DNA of 9,600 bases from Alphaproteobacteria bacterium (GTDB lineage: Bacteria; Pseudomonadota; Alphaproteobacteria; UBA8366), in contig JAOTYV010000181.1 in assembly GCA_029861675.1 (NCBI GenBank), positions 1 through 9,600 of the forward strand, in the 5' to 3' direction. This document shows, in pieces, positions 1-5,906 of the stretch; positions within the stretch are counted from its first letter, which is position 1; the number at the start of each line of letters is the position of its first letter. The translations under genes and the position numbers were made by a program. The notes under the pieces were generated by a model. It made no database searches. It saw only the letters and a program-made list of their open reading frames with translations, and was not told where the DNA came from.

Positions 1-509
1 ACAAGGGCAAGGACGGGAAATATGCACGCGGCTCGCACGCCACCGGCATCAAGGGAGTCCGCGCCGCTGCCGGCCGCGATCCCAAGGCGATTGCAAAGTT
101 GATGCGCGCCGCGCCGCACGGCTACTCGCCGTCCATGATCGGCGACGCCGCGCTCGAACGGCTCGCGATCTTCGTGAGCCGCGGCCAACATGAAACCGAA
201 GCCTATATCGACGACAAAACGGGCGAGGTGCGGCGCGGAACCTTATCGCGCGCCGAATTCCTCGAACGCGGCCGAGGCATTTATCAGACGACGTGCGCGT
301 CATGCCATGGCTTCGACGGGCGGCGTCTCAACTTCGGCGATAACCGGAAACCCGCCTTTGTCGGCACCGAGGCGCAGAGCAATCCATGGGAAGTTCTGCA
401 TAAGATCCGAAATTCACATCCGGGCGCTGAGATGATTAATCTGCGGGCGTTTCCGATGGTAGACTCGGCGGCGCTGCTCGACTACGCGCGGACGCTGCCG
501 TCGCGATAA
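1..509 (+). CDS. c-type cytochrome, C-terminal part (5' end outside window)
   Basis: The reading frame is open from base 3, giving 168 visible residues, and stops with TAA at 507-509. A haem-attachment motif CASCH lies at visible residues 98-102 (bases 294-308), so the protein is a covalent haem c electron carrier, expected in the periplasm. The sixth haem ligand is probably Met144 in GAEM, which sits where class I cytochromes usually have a GxPMP-like segment; Met152 is the alternative. The end (LLDYARTLPSR) matches the usual closing helix of this fold. The first 70 visible residues include a Met45 segment followed by a helix (ALERLAIFVSRGQ) that looks like the end of another cytochrome domain. 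A dihaem protein with a first CxxCH upstream is therefore likely, but this is inference. Signal peptide and partner enzyme are not visible. The first internal ATG (base 99) is not the real start. Confidence 0.88.
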   Translation, partial: KGKDGKYARGSHATGIKGVRAAAGRDPKAIAKLMRAAPHGYSPSMIGDAALERLAIFVSRGQHETEAYIDDKTGEVRRGTLSRAEFLERGRGIYQTTCASCHGFDGRRLNFGDNRKPAFVGTEAQSNPWEVLHKIRNSHPGAEMINLRAFPMVDSAALLDYARTLPSR

Positions 510-548
510 TCGACACATCCCAATTTGCCGGGCGGGGGGCAACCGCGT
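510..548. terminator. convergent gap with weak hairpin, possible two-way terminator
   Basis: This 39-base gap separates the cytochrome stop (+) from the CoA-transferase stop (-). It holds a short inverted repeat, TTGCC at 525-529 and GGCAA at 538-542, with an 8-base G-rich loop. Neither strand has a proper T-run after the stem, and the stem is only 5 bp. Position favours a terminator, but the sequence supports it poorly. Confidence 0.22.
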
Positions 549-1748
549 TTAGTCCGTGTGCATATCTTCCCCGTAAATCTCGATAGCACCGTTATCCCGG
601 AGCGCGTCGATCGCCGCGTCGTCAAGGTCGAGTGTGCGGCATATCTCCCGAGTGTGCTCGCCGATATGCGGTGCAGTGGCGGCGAGATCCCCTTGATGCA
701 GCCGCGGCGTGCCGGGAATGTTGTGCATCGGCAGCCGCCCGATATCCGGATGATCGATCCACGCGACGGTTCCCATCGCCGCGGTTTGTTCGGAACTCAA
801 ATAGTCGTCATAGGTGTTGATCTTCGTATGGATGATGTCGTGCGACCGCAAGCCCTCGGCCCATTCGGCGGTGGGTCGCGTTGACAGCACTTCCGCCAAC
901 GCCACGGCCAAATCCGGCCCATGCGCCACACGCGCTTCCGGCGTCGCGAATCGCGGGTCGTCCATCCATTCTTCGTGGCCGACGATTTCGCAGAGCCCGG
1001 CAAATTTATGATTTTGGCGCGCATTCAAGTTGATGAATCCATCGGCGGTCGGATAGGTGCCGATGGGCGCCCCGAGCGGTTGCGGCACACCCTGCTCCAG
1101 ATGGGATTCAATTATTTTTGCAGCCTGAAAGGCGCCTGCCGCTTCCATCATGTTGACTTCGACATGCGCACCCTTGCCGGTGCGGGCGTGGCGATACAAT
1201 GCGGCGCTTACCGCCTGAAAACCGTAAAGCCCCGTCATCACGTCAATCGCAGGCATGTCGGCGCGATGGGGCGTTCCGCCCCTGTCCCTGTTCATGTGCA
1301 TCCAGCCGCTGTAGCCCTGCATCACCATATCGGTGACGGGCCGGTCGCTTTCCGGGCCCCGGTCGCCGAAACCCAGTGTGGAGGCATAGACGACATCGGC
1401 GTTATCCTTTCGGACCGACTCATAATCGAGGCCGTATCGCGCCATCACGCCCGGCCGAAAGTTCTCCAGCAAGACGTCGCACCGTTTCGCCAATGCCTGT
1501 GCGAGGTCGAGCCCTTCGGGGGTTTTTAGGTCGAGCGCAATGCTGCGTTTGCCTCGGCTGAAATTCAGGCTCGAAGCGGTCTGGTCACCGTATTGTTTGC
1601 CGGACTGCCGCATCCAGTCTCCATGCGGCGGCTCCATTTTGATGACATCCGCGCCATGTTGCGCCAACAGCATGCCGCAATGCGGGCCGGCAATTCCCTG
1701 GGACGCGTCGAGGACCTGCAGGCCCGCATAGGGCAGTTCCTCATCCAT
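549..1748 (-). CDS. CaiB/BaiF family (class III) CoA-transferase
   Basis: This 399-residue protein has the usual length of family III CoA-transferases, which move CoA between carboxylic acids and work as interlocked dimers in the cytoplasm. The N-terminal Rossmann part starts with GLQVLDASQGIAGPHCGMLLAQHGADVIKMEPP. The family motif ENFRPG is at 95-100. The catalytic aspartate that forms the acyl-aspartyl anhydride is visible as Asp169 in MPAID, followed by MTGLYGFQAV, the same place and number as Asp169 of Oxalobacter formyl-CoA transferase. The N- and C-terminal segments of the fold are both present, so the gene looks intact. The start is supported by GGAGG 5 bases upstream (complement of 1754-1758). 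It is the last gene of the minus-strand block, 36 bases after the Nudix gene. Family members act on oxalate, carnitine, succinate, mesaconate and others; the substrate here cannot be told. Confidence 0.93.
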   Translation of the reverse strand: MDEELPYAGLQVLDASQGIAGPHCGMLLAQHGADVIKMEPPHGDWMRQSGKQYGDQTASSLNFSRGKRSIALDLKTPEGLDLAQALAKRCDVLLENFRPGVMARYGLDYESVRKDNADVVYASTLGFGDRGPESDRPVTDMVMQGYSGWMHMNRDRGGTPHRADMPAIDVMTGLYGFQAVSAALYRHARTGKGAHVEVNMMEAAGAFQAAKIIESHLEQGVPQPLGAPIGTYPTADGFINLNARQNHKFAGLCEIVGHEEWMDDPRFATPEARVAHGPDLAVALAEVLSTRPTAEWAEGLRSHDIIHTKINTYDDYLSSEQTAAMGTVAWIDHPDIGRLPMHNIPGTPRLHQGDLAATAPHIGEHTREICRTLDLDDAAIDALRDNGAIEIYGEDMHTD

Positions 1749-1784
1749 GGCGTCCTCCGCGATTCCCGTTGCCGGTTCCGGTAA

Positions 1785-2627
1785 TTATTCCTGAATGACG
1801 ATCCGTTTGCCGCTTGGTTCGGTCGGATCGGGCATCTCGGTGATGTCGTAGCCGGCGGCCTTGGGCAGCAGAAGCCGCCGGACGCCATCCGTGCCAATGC
1901 TGTGCTGGCCGAGGACGGTTACCACCTCGTCGCGGCGCGCACGGTCCAGGGCTTCGGCCACGGTATTGCTTTTGGTCAGTTTCAGCAGATTGCAATAGGT
2001 GGGAAACATCACGAGATGGATGCCGCCGATGTAGTCGGCCATGACTTGCGCCGGCGTCGACCATAGGGAGTCCAAAGATTCCGAACCGTCATGCAGCGCG
2101 CTTTGTCCTGCAGGTGCCGGCGCCAGGAAGAAATGCGTGTCGAATCGCTTGGGCCGAATCTTCGGCGTAATCCAGTGGGCGTAGTATTCCAGCAGGTCGC
2201 AGGCCAGTTCCAAATCTTCCGCGTCGGCCATATCGCCGATGCCAACCTCGTCCCGGACCAGCGCGTCTCGATACTGTGTTTCGAGTTCGGGCACGCGCTC
2301 GAGTGGCACGAGTTCGCTTTGGCCGCGCGGTCGGGCCAGCAGCACGCCGCATTCCTCGAACGTCTCGCGGATGGCGGCGACATTCAGCGCCAGACTGAAA
2401 TCGTCGAGCGCGTCGGCGCCGGTGCAGCGTGGCCGCACGTTTGCCGCGCGATCGGCGTCATCGACCTTGCCGCCGGGAAAGACCAAGGCGCCGGCGGCAA
2501 AATCCATCTTGGTCGGCCGCTGCACCATGAAGACTTCGATTCCCGCGGCCCCATCGCGTAACAACAGGACCGTGGAGGCCGGCAGGGGCGTGACCGCTTC
2601 GCGCGGTTCATTTGCTGGTTTGCTCAT
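1785..2627 (-). CDS. Nudix hydrolase with split Nudix box (NUDT19-like)
   Basis: The 280-residue protein opens with a strand-rich segment (STVLLLRDGAAGIEVFMVQRP) leading to FPGG at 50-53 and the catalytic helix RETFEECG at 87-94. Glu88, Glu91 and Glu92 are the expected metal ligands. In the standard Nudix box (GX5EX7REUXEEXGU) seven residues separate the first acidic position from RE. Here about 27 do, and that acidic position is Asp59. Such an insertion is known in the NUDT19/RP2-like group, which includes CoA and acyl-CoA diphosphatases. The long C-terminal half (about 180 residues) also fits that group. The role would be hydrolysis of a nucleoside diphosphate linkage in the cytoplasm; a CoA derivative is a reasonable guess because the neighbours use CoA esters. 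The start is 3 bases after the stop of the upstream oxidase and has no clear Shine-Dalgarno, so translational coupling is likely. Confidence 0.88.
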   Translation of the reverse strand: MSKPANEPREAVTPLPASTVLLLRDGAAGIEVFMVQRPTKMDFAAGALVFPGGKVDDADRAANVRPRCTGADALDDFSLALNVAAIRETFEECGVLLARPRGQSELVPLERVPELETQYRDALVRDEVGIGDMADAEDLELACDLLEYYAHWITPKIRPKRFDTHFFLAPAPAGQSALHDGSESLDSLWSTPAQVMADYIGGIHLVMFPTYCNLLKLTKSNTVAEALDRARRDEVVTVLGQHSIGTDGVRRLLLPKAAGYDITEMPDPTEPSGKRIVIQE

Positions 2628-2630
2628 GCG

Positions 2631-3728
2631 TCAGTACAGGTGCGGTTCGAAGGCGACCATCGGGTGCTGGCTGAAGATATGCGGTTCCCCCACCGGTTCG
2701 GCGTCGCAGATAAAGGAGCCATCGAGTTCGTCCCAGCTGTTCACGCCCATCAGGCCGAATGCGATGTGAATTTCTTCATCGAGGATTTCCAGCGCCCGCA
2801 ATAGCCCCGGCACACCGGCGGCGGCCATACCCAGGCACTGCATACGGCCGATACCGACCGCATCGGCGCCGAGGATCATGGCCTTGACCACATCGGTGCC
2901 GCGCATGACGCCGCCGTCATAGATGATCTTCGCCTTACCTTTGATTTCGGGCGCGGTTTCGCGAAGGATTTCAATCGCGCCGCGGCCGGAATCGAGCCCG
3001 CGGCCGCCATGATTGCTGAGATAGACCGCTTCGGCGCCGTGTTCCACCGCGGTTACCGCGTCTTCGACCGTGCCGATGCCTTTCATGATCAAGGGAATAT
3101 CGTGCTTATCCTTGAAGCGTTTGATGCTGTCCCAATTGTATGCGGCCTGGAACTCCATTCCGCCGCCGGCCATCACCGCGCGTGACAGGTGTACGAACCG
3201 GTTGGCGTGATCGCGCTCGCGCCGGGTGTAGTAGTCCAGGTCGACGGTGACGGCGAAGGCGAAGTAACCGTTGTCGATCGCGCGCTTGACGTGGTCGTCC
3301 TCGAAATCGTCGCCGCCCCGGATATAGAGTTGAAAGATACGGTGGTTGTCCGCCGCGGCGGCGGTTTCTTCCAGACCCGGGCCCGATCGGGAACTGACCA
3401 TGTGGATTACGTTGGCGATTTCGGCGGCCTTCGCCGAGGTGGCGGCGCCGCCTTCATGCACCATCTGCAACGAGCCGATCGGCGCCAGAATAATGGGCAT
3501 GCTCAAATCGCGGCCCATGAAACTGGCCTTGGCGCTGCGCTTGCTGACATCGCGCATGACGCGTGGCCGAAGCGCGATCGAATCCAGCGCCTGCCGGTTG
3601 CGCCGCAGCGTGGTTTCGGAATCGGTGGCGCCCGTCACATAATCCCAGACCCCCTGGGTCAGGTTGTTGCGTGCTGCCTTGATGATTTCATGCAGGGTGG
3701 CGAATTCCGCCGCCGGTTCGATGCTCAT
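2631..3728 (-). CDS. FMN-dependent alpha-hydroxy-acid oxidase/dehydrogenase, second tandem copy
   Basis: The 365-residue protein belongs to the (S)-2-hydroxy-acid oxidase family (glycolate oxidase, lactate dehydrogenase/monooxygenase). It is a TIM-barrel flavoenzyme that oxidises a 2-hydroxy acid to the 2-oxo acid. All catalytic positions align with spinach glycolate oxidase: Tyr30 (Tyr24), Tyr135 (Tyr129), Asp163 (Asp157), Arg170 (Arg164), Lys216 (Lys230), His240 (His254) and Arg243 (Arg257, in SNHGGRGLD). The FMN phosphate region DGGVMRGTDV (271-280) and GIGR (292-295) are present. Two positions differ from glycolate oxidase: Gly85 replaces Ala79 (as in APIG of lactate monooxygenase) and Arg114 replaces Trp108. 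The region between Arg170 and Lys216 is short, with no sign of a membrane-binding insert. It follows its paralogue by 22 bases and overlaps nothing; only a weak AAGAG lies upstream of the ATG. Substrate and electron acceptor are unknown. Confidence 0.93.
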   Translation of the reverse strand: MSIEPAAEFATLHEIIKAARNNLTQGVWDYVTGATDSETTLRRNRQALDSIALRPRVMRDVSKRSAKASFMGRDLSMPIILAPIGSLQMVHEGGAATSAKAAEIANVIHMVSSRSGPGLEETAAAADNHRIFQLYIRGGDDFEDDHVKRAIDNGYFAFAVTVDLDYYTRRERDHANRFVHLSRAVMAGGGMEFQAAYNWDSIKRFKDKHDIPLIMKGIGTVEDAVTAVEHGAEAVYLSNHGGRGLDSGRGAIEILRETAPEIKGKAKIIYDGGVMRGTDVVKAMILGADAVGIGRMQCLGMAAAGVPGLLRALEILDEEIHIAFGLMGVNSWDELDGSFICDAEPVGEPHIFSQHPMVAFEPHLY

Positions 3729-3750
3729 GGATTTTTTCGCTCTTGCTTAT

Positions 3751-4851
3751 TCAGTATTTGTTGGCGTCGAGGTGGAGCAGCGGATGACCGCTAAACACGG
3801 ACGGATAGTTGACCGGCGACGAGGGGATCACGCTGCTTTCGTCGAGATCGGCCCAGGAGGTGGCGCCGCAGAGCGCCATCGCGATACGAATTTCGTCCTC
3901 GAGGATCTCGAGCACGCGGACCACGCCGGCCTGTCCGGCGGCGGCAAGACCGCAGCATTGCAGCCGGCCGATACCGACCGCGTCCGCGCCCAACGCCTTT
4001 GCCTTGACGATATCGCCGCCGCGCAGGCAACCGCCATCGACGAAGATCTTGGCCTTGCCCTTGGCCTCCCGCACCACTTCCGGCAGGACATCGAGCGAGC
4101 CGCGCCCGTGGTCGAGCTGGCGGCCGCCATGGTTCGACACGTAAATGCCGTCGACGCCATGCTCGACGCAGAGCGCCGCGTCCTCGGCGGTGGCGATGCC
4201 TTTCATGATCAGCGGGATATCGTGCGTATCCTTGAAGCGCTTGACGTTGTCCCAGGTGTAGAGCGCCTGCCAGTTCTGCTCGTCGTTCGAGACATCGACG
4301 CGCCATTTCTTGACGAAGCGGTTGGCGTAGTCCCGTTCGCGCCGGCTATAGACCGCGGTATCGATCGTCACCGCGAAAGCGTGATAGCCGTTGTCGATGG
4401 CCCGGCGCGCATGGTCGTCCTCGAAATCGGTGTCGCCCCGGACATAGAGCTGGAATATGCGGTAGTTGTCCGCCGCCGCGGCGACTTCTTCGAGGCCCGG
4501 GGCGCAGCGGGAGCTCAGCATGTGGCAGATGCCGGCCTCCTCGGCCGCGCGGGCGGAATCGGCGGCGCCGCCCACCGGCGAGAACGTTTCGAGGCTGCCG
4601 ATCGGCGCCAGGATTACCGGGATGTTGAGCTTCATGCCGAAGATCGTTTCGGAGGTGTCGATTTCGCGAACGTCCCGCATGACGCGCGGCTTCAACGCAA
4701 GCTTGTCGAAGGCACGCCGGTTGCGCTTCATCGTCGTTTCGGATTCCGACGCGCCCGCCATGTAATCCCACGCGCCCTGGGTCAGGTTCATGCGCGCGGT
4801 CTTGATGATTTCGTGAATCGTCGCGAATTCGTTGGAAATGCCCTCTGACAT
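3751..4851 (-). CDS. FMN-dependent alpha-hydroxy-acid oxidase/dehydrogenase, first tandem copy
   Basis: This 366-residue protein is a close paralogue of the next gene downstream and aligns end to end with one extra residue near position 91. The flavin-family active site is complete: Tyr30, Tyr136, Asp164, Arg171, Lys217, His241 and Arg244 (SNHGGRQLD). The FMN-binding stretch DGGCLRGGDI and GIGR follow. Like its paralogue it has Gly85 in LAPIGS and Arg115 in LSSR, where glycolate oxidase has Ala79 and Trp108. The duplicates differ most at residues 61-73, at 91-100 and in the loop at 180-196 (KKWRVDVSNDEQNWQA here against HLSRAVMAGGGMEFQA). That loop borders the active site in the family, so the copies may differ in substrate or partner. 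A weak AGGG lies about 12 bases upstream of the ATG. It is the second gene of the minus-strand block, 75 bases after the hydratase-family gene. Confidence 0.93.
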   Translation of the reverse strand: MSEGISNEFATIHEIIKTARMNLTQGAWDYMAGASESETTMKRNRRAFDKLALKPRVMRDVREIDTSETIFGMKLNIPVILAPIGSLETFSPVGGAADSARAAEEAGICHMLSSRCAPGLEEVAAAADNYRIFQLYVRGDTDFEDDHARRAIDNGYHAFAVTIDTAVYSRRERDYANRFVKKWRVDVSNDEQNWQALYTWDNVKRFKDTHDIPLIMKGIATAEDAALCVEHGVDGIYVSNHGGRQLDHGRGSLDVLPEVVREAKGKAKIFVDGGCLRGGDIVKAKALGADAVGIGRLQCCGLAAAGQAGVVRVLEILEDEIRIAMALCGATSWADLDESSVIPSSPVNYPSVFSGHPLLHLDANKY

Positions 4852-4886
4852 GGCGATCGCTTACCCTGCTCAGTGTTGTTGTCGTT

Positions 4887-4918
4887 CGTGATCGGCGGTT
4901 GGCGTGATCGGCGTTTGG
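4887..4918. repeat. 16-base tandem repeat, two copies
   Basis: Bases 4887-4902 and 4903-4918 are head-to-tail copies of a 16-base unit beginning CGTGATCGGCG. They differ at one position only (4898 G, 4914 T). No third copy is seen on either side. The repeat lies wholly in the 75-base gap between the hydratase-family gene and the first oxidase gene, and it is not part of either coding region. Confidence 0.85.
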
Positions 4919-4926
4919 GTGCAGCG

Positions 4927-5718
4927 CTATCGGCCCTTGAATTCCGGATAGCGCTTTTCGTGGAAGGCTTCGACCGCTTCGGCGTGATCTTCGCTCGCGC
5001 GCAAAACGGCCATGTGGGATGAAATTTGGTCCAGATGTGCGACGACGTCAATTCGCTGGGCCTGATATGTCGCGCGTTTGATAAACCGGACGGACAAGGG
5101 AGCCCGGCGGCTGATCTTTCGCGCGATCTTGTAGGTTTCTTCCATCAGCGTGTCGTCGGGGAAGACGTGGTTGACGTAGCCGATCTCCAAAGCCTTTTGG
5201 GCATCGATGAAATCGCCGGTAAACAGCAGTTCCAGCGCTTTCGGCATGCCGATCACGCGCGGCAGGAACCAGCAGCCGCCTGCGCCCGGCGTCAGGCCCA
5301 TATGCACGTAGCTCTCCGCGAAGCGGGCGCTTTCCGCCGCTGTGCGAAAATCGCACATGCTGGCCATGTCCATGCCCGCGCCGGTGGCCGGGCCGTTGAC
5401 CGCCGCGATGATCGGCTTGTCCAGCTCGGTCAGCATCCGGGGAATGCGTTGCGGGCCTTCCCACTGGGTCTTCTTCGCGACCCCGGGCTTGCGCCGTTCG
5501 ACATTGGTCTTCATCGCCTTGACGTCGCCGCCGGCGCAAAAGGCGCGCCCGGCGCCGGTCAACACCACGACATAGATGTCATCCCGGTCGCGGCATTGCC
5601 GCAGCGCATCGACCCAGGCGTCGCCCATCTCCGGCGAAATCGCGTTCAGGTTGTCCGGCCGGTTCAACGTGATCGTGGCGATCTTGTCTTCGACCGTAAA
5701 AAGGAGGTGATCCGTCAT
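4927..5718 (-). CDS. enoyl-CoA hydratase/isomerase (crotonase) family protein, atypical active site
   Basis: The 263-residue protein has normal crotonase length and signatures. These include NRPDNLNAIS at 19-28, the oxyanion-hole segments FCAGGDV (60-66) and NGPATGAG (108-115), then LTPGAGG and FTGDFIDAQKALEIGYVN. It should bind an acyl-CoA and stabilise an enolate in the cytoplasm. The two catalytic glutamates of rat hydratase are not kept: Glu144 aligns with Asp117 (GAGMDMAS) and Glu164 with Tyr137 (FAESYVHMG). Simple hydration is therefore doubtful. An Asp at the first position also occurs in dienoyl-CoA isomerases, so isomerase, lyase, dehalogenase-like or hydrolase chemistry are alternatives. 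The start is supported by AAGGA five bases upstream. It is the first gene of the minus-strand block that ends with the CoA-transferase, so it probably acts on a CoA ester made in that pathway. Confidence 0.9.
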   Translation of the reverse strand: MTDHLLFTVEDKIATITLNRPDNLNAISPEMGDAWVDALRQCRDRDDIYVVVLTGAGRAFCAGGDVKAMKTNVERRKPGVAKKTQWEGPQRIPRMLTELDKPIIAAVNGPATGAGMDMASMCDFRTAAESARFAESYVHMGLTPGAGGCWFLPRVIGMPKALELLFTGDFIDAQKALEIGYVNHVFPDDTLMEETYKIARKISRRAPLSVRFIKRATYQAQRIDVVAHLDQISSHMAVLRASEDHAEAVEAFHEKRYPEFKGR

Positions 5719-5906
5719 GGGGTTCCTTGTGAGAATTTCTCAATCGTTTGGTTAATCATTGGGTGTATCCCGGCACGGGGAGACGAGTCCAGCCGAGCAG
5801 TCGAGGTAGCGGGTATGGGGTGCCGTACCTATTCGACCCAGTGCACGTTTAGGTTCGTATTGGGATACCGAGAAAGATCTAAGGCGATCGCGCAGGACGA
5901 CCAGTG
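5719..5906 (-). promoter_or_regulatory. spacer before the five-gene minus block, with palindrome at 5730-5742
   Basis: This 188-base spacer lies between the MmgE/PrpD stop and the hydratase-family ATG, both on the minus strand. It should carry the promoter of the five-gene block if that is a separate transcription unit. The only clear element is the 13-base perfect palindrome TGAGAATTTCTCA, with 6-base arms around a central T, about 11 bases upstream of the ATG. That position could place it in the leader or over the start of transcription, as an operator. I see no convincing -35/-10 pair and no open frame that looks coding. Confidence 0.35.

Noticed and set aside
921..1529. A 202-codon plus-strand frame opposite the CoA-transferase gene.
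   Set aside because: No domain, no ribosome site, and composition typical of an antisense shadow.
3664..4848. A 394-codon open frame on the plus strand opposite the first oxidase gene.
   Set aside because: It is antisense to a gene with a full catalytic set. A similar shadow frame occurs opposite the second oxidase (3189-3794), as expected for duplicated DNA.
5700..5710. AAGGAGGTGA on the plus strand near 5701, a strong Shine-Dalgarno look-alike.
   Set aside because: It lies inside the minus-strand hydratase-family gene (codons near its N-terminus), and no plus-strand gene follows.
5765..5868. Inverted pair GTATCCC (5765-5771) and GGGATAC (5862-5868) in the spacer before the hydratase-family gene.
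   Set aside because: Seven-base arms about 90 bases apart are expected by chance and no further pairing extends them.
5845..5880. A stretch resembling a tRNA T-arm (AGGTTCGTATT) in the spacer.
   Set aside because: No cloverleaf can be drawn around it: acceptor, D and anticodon arms are missing.
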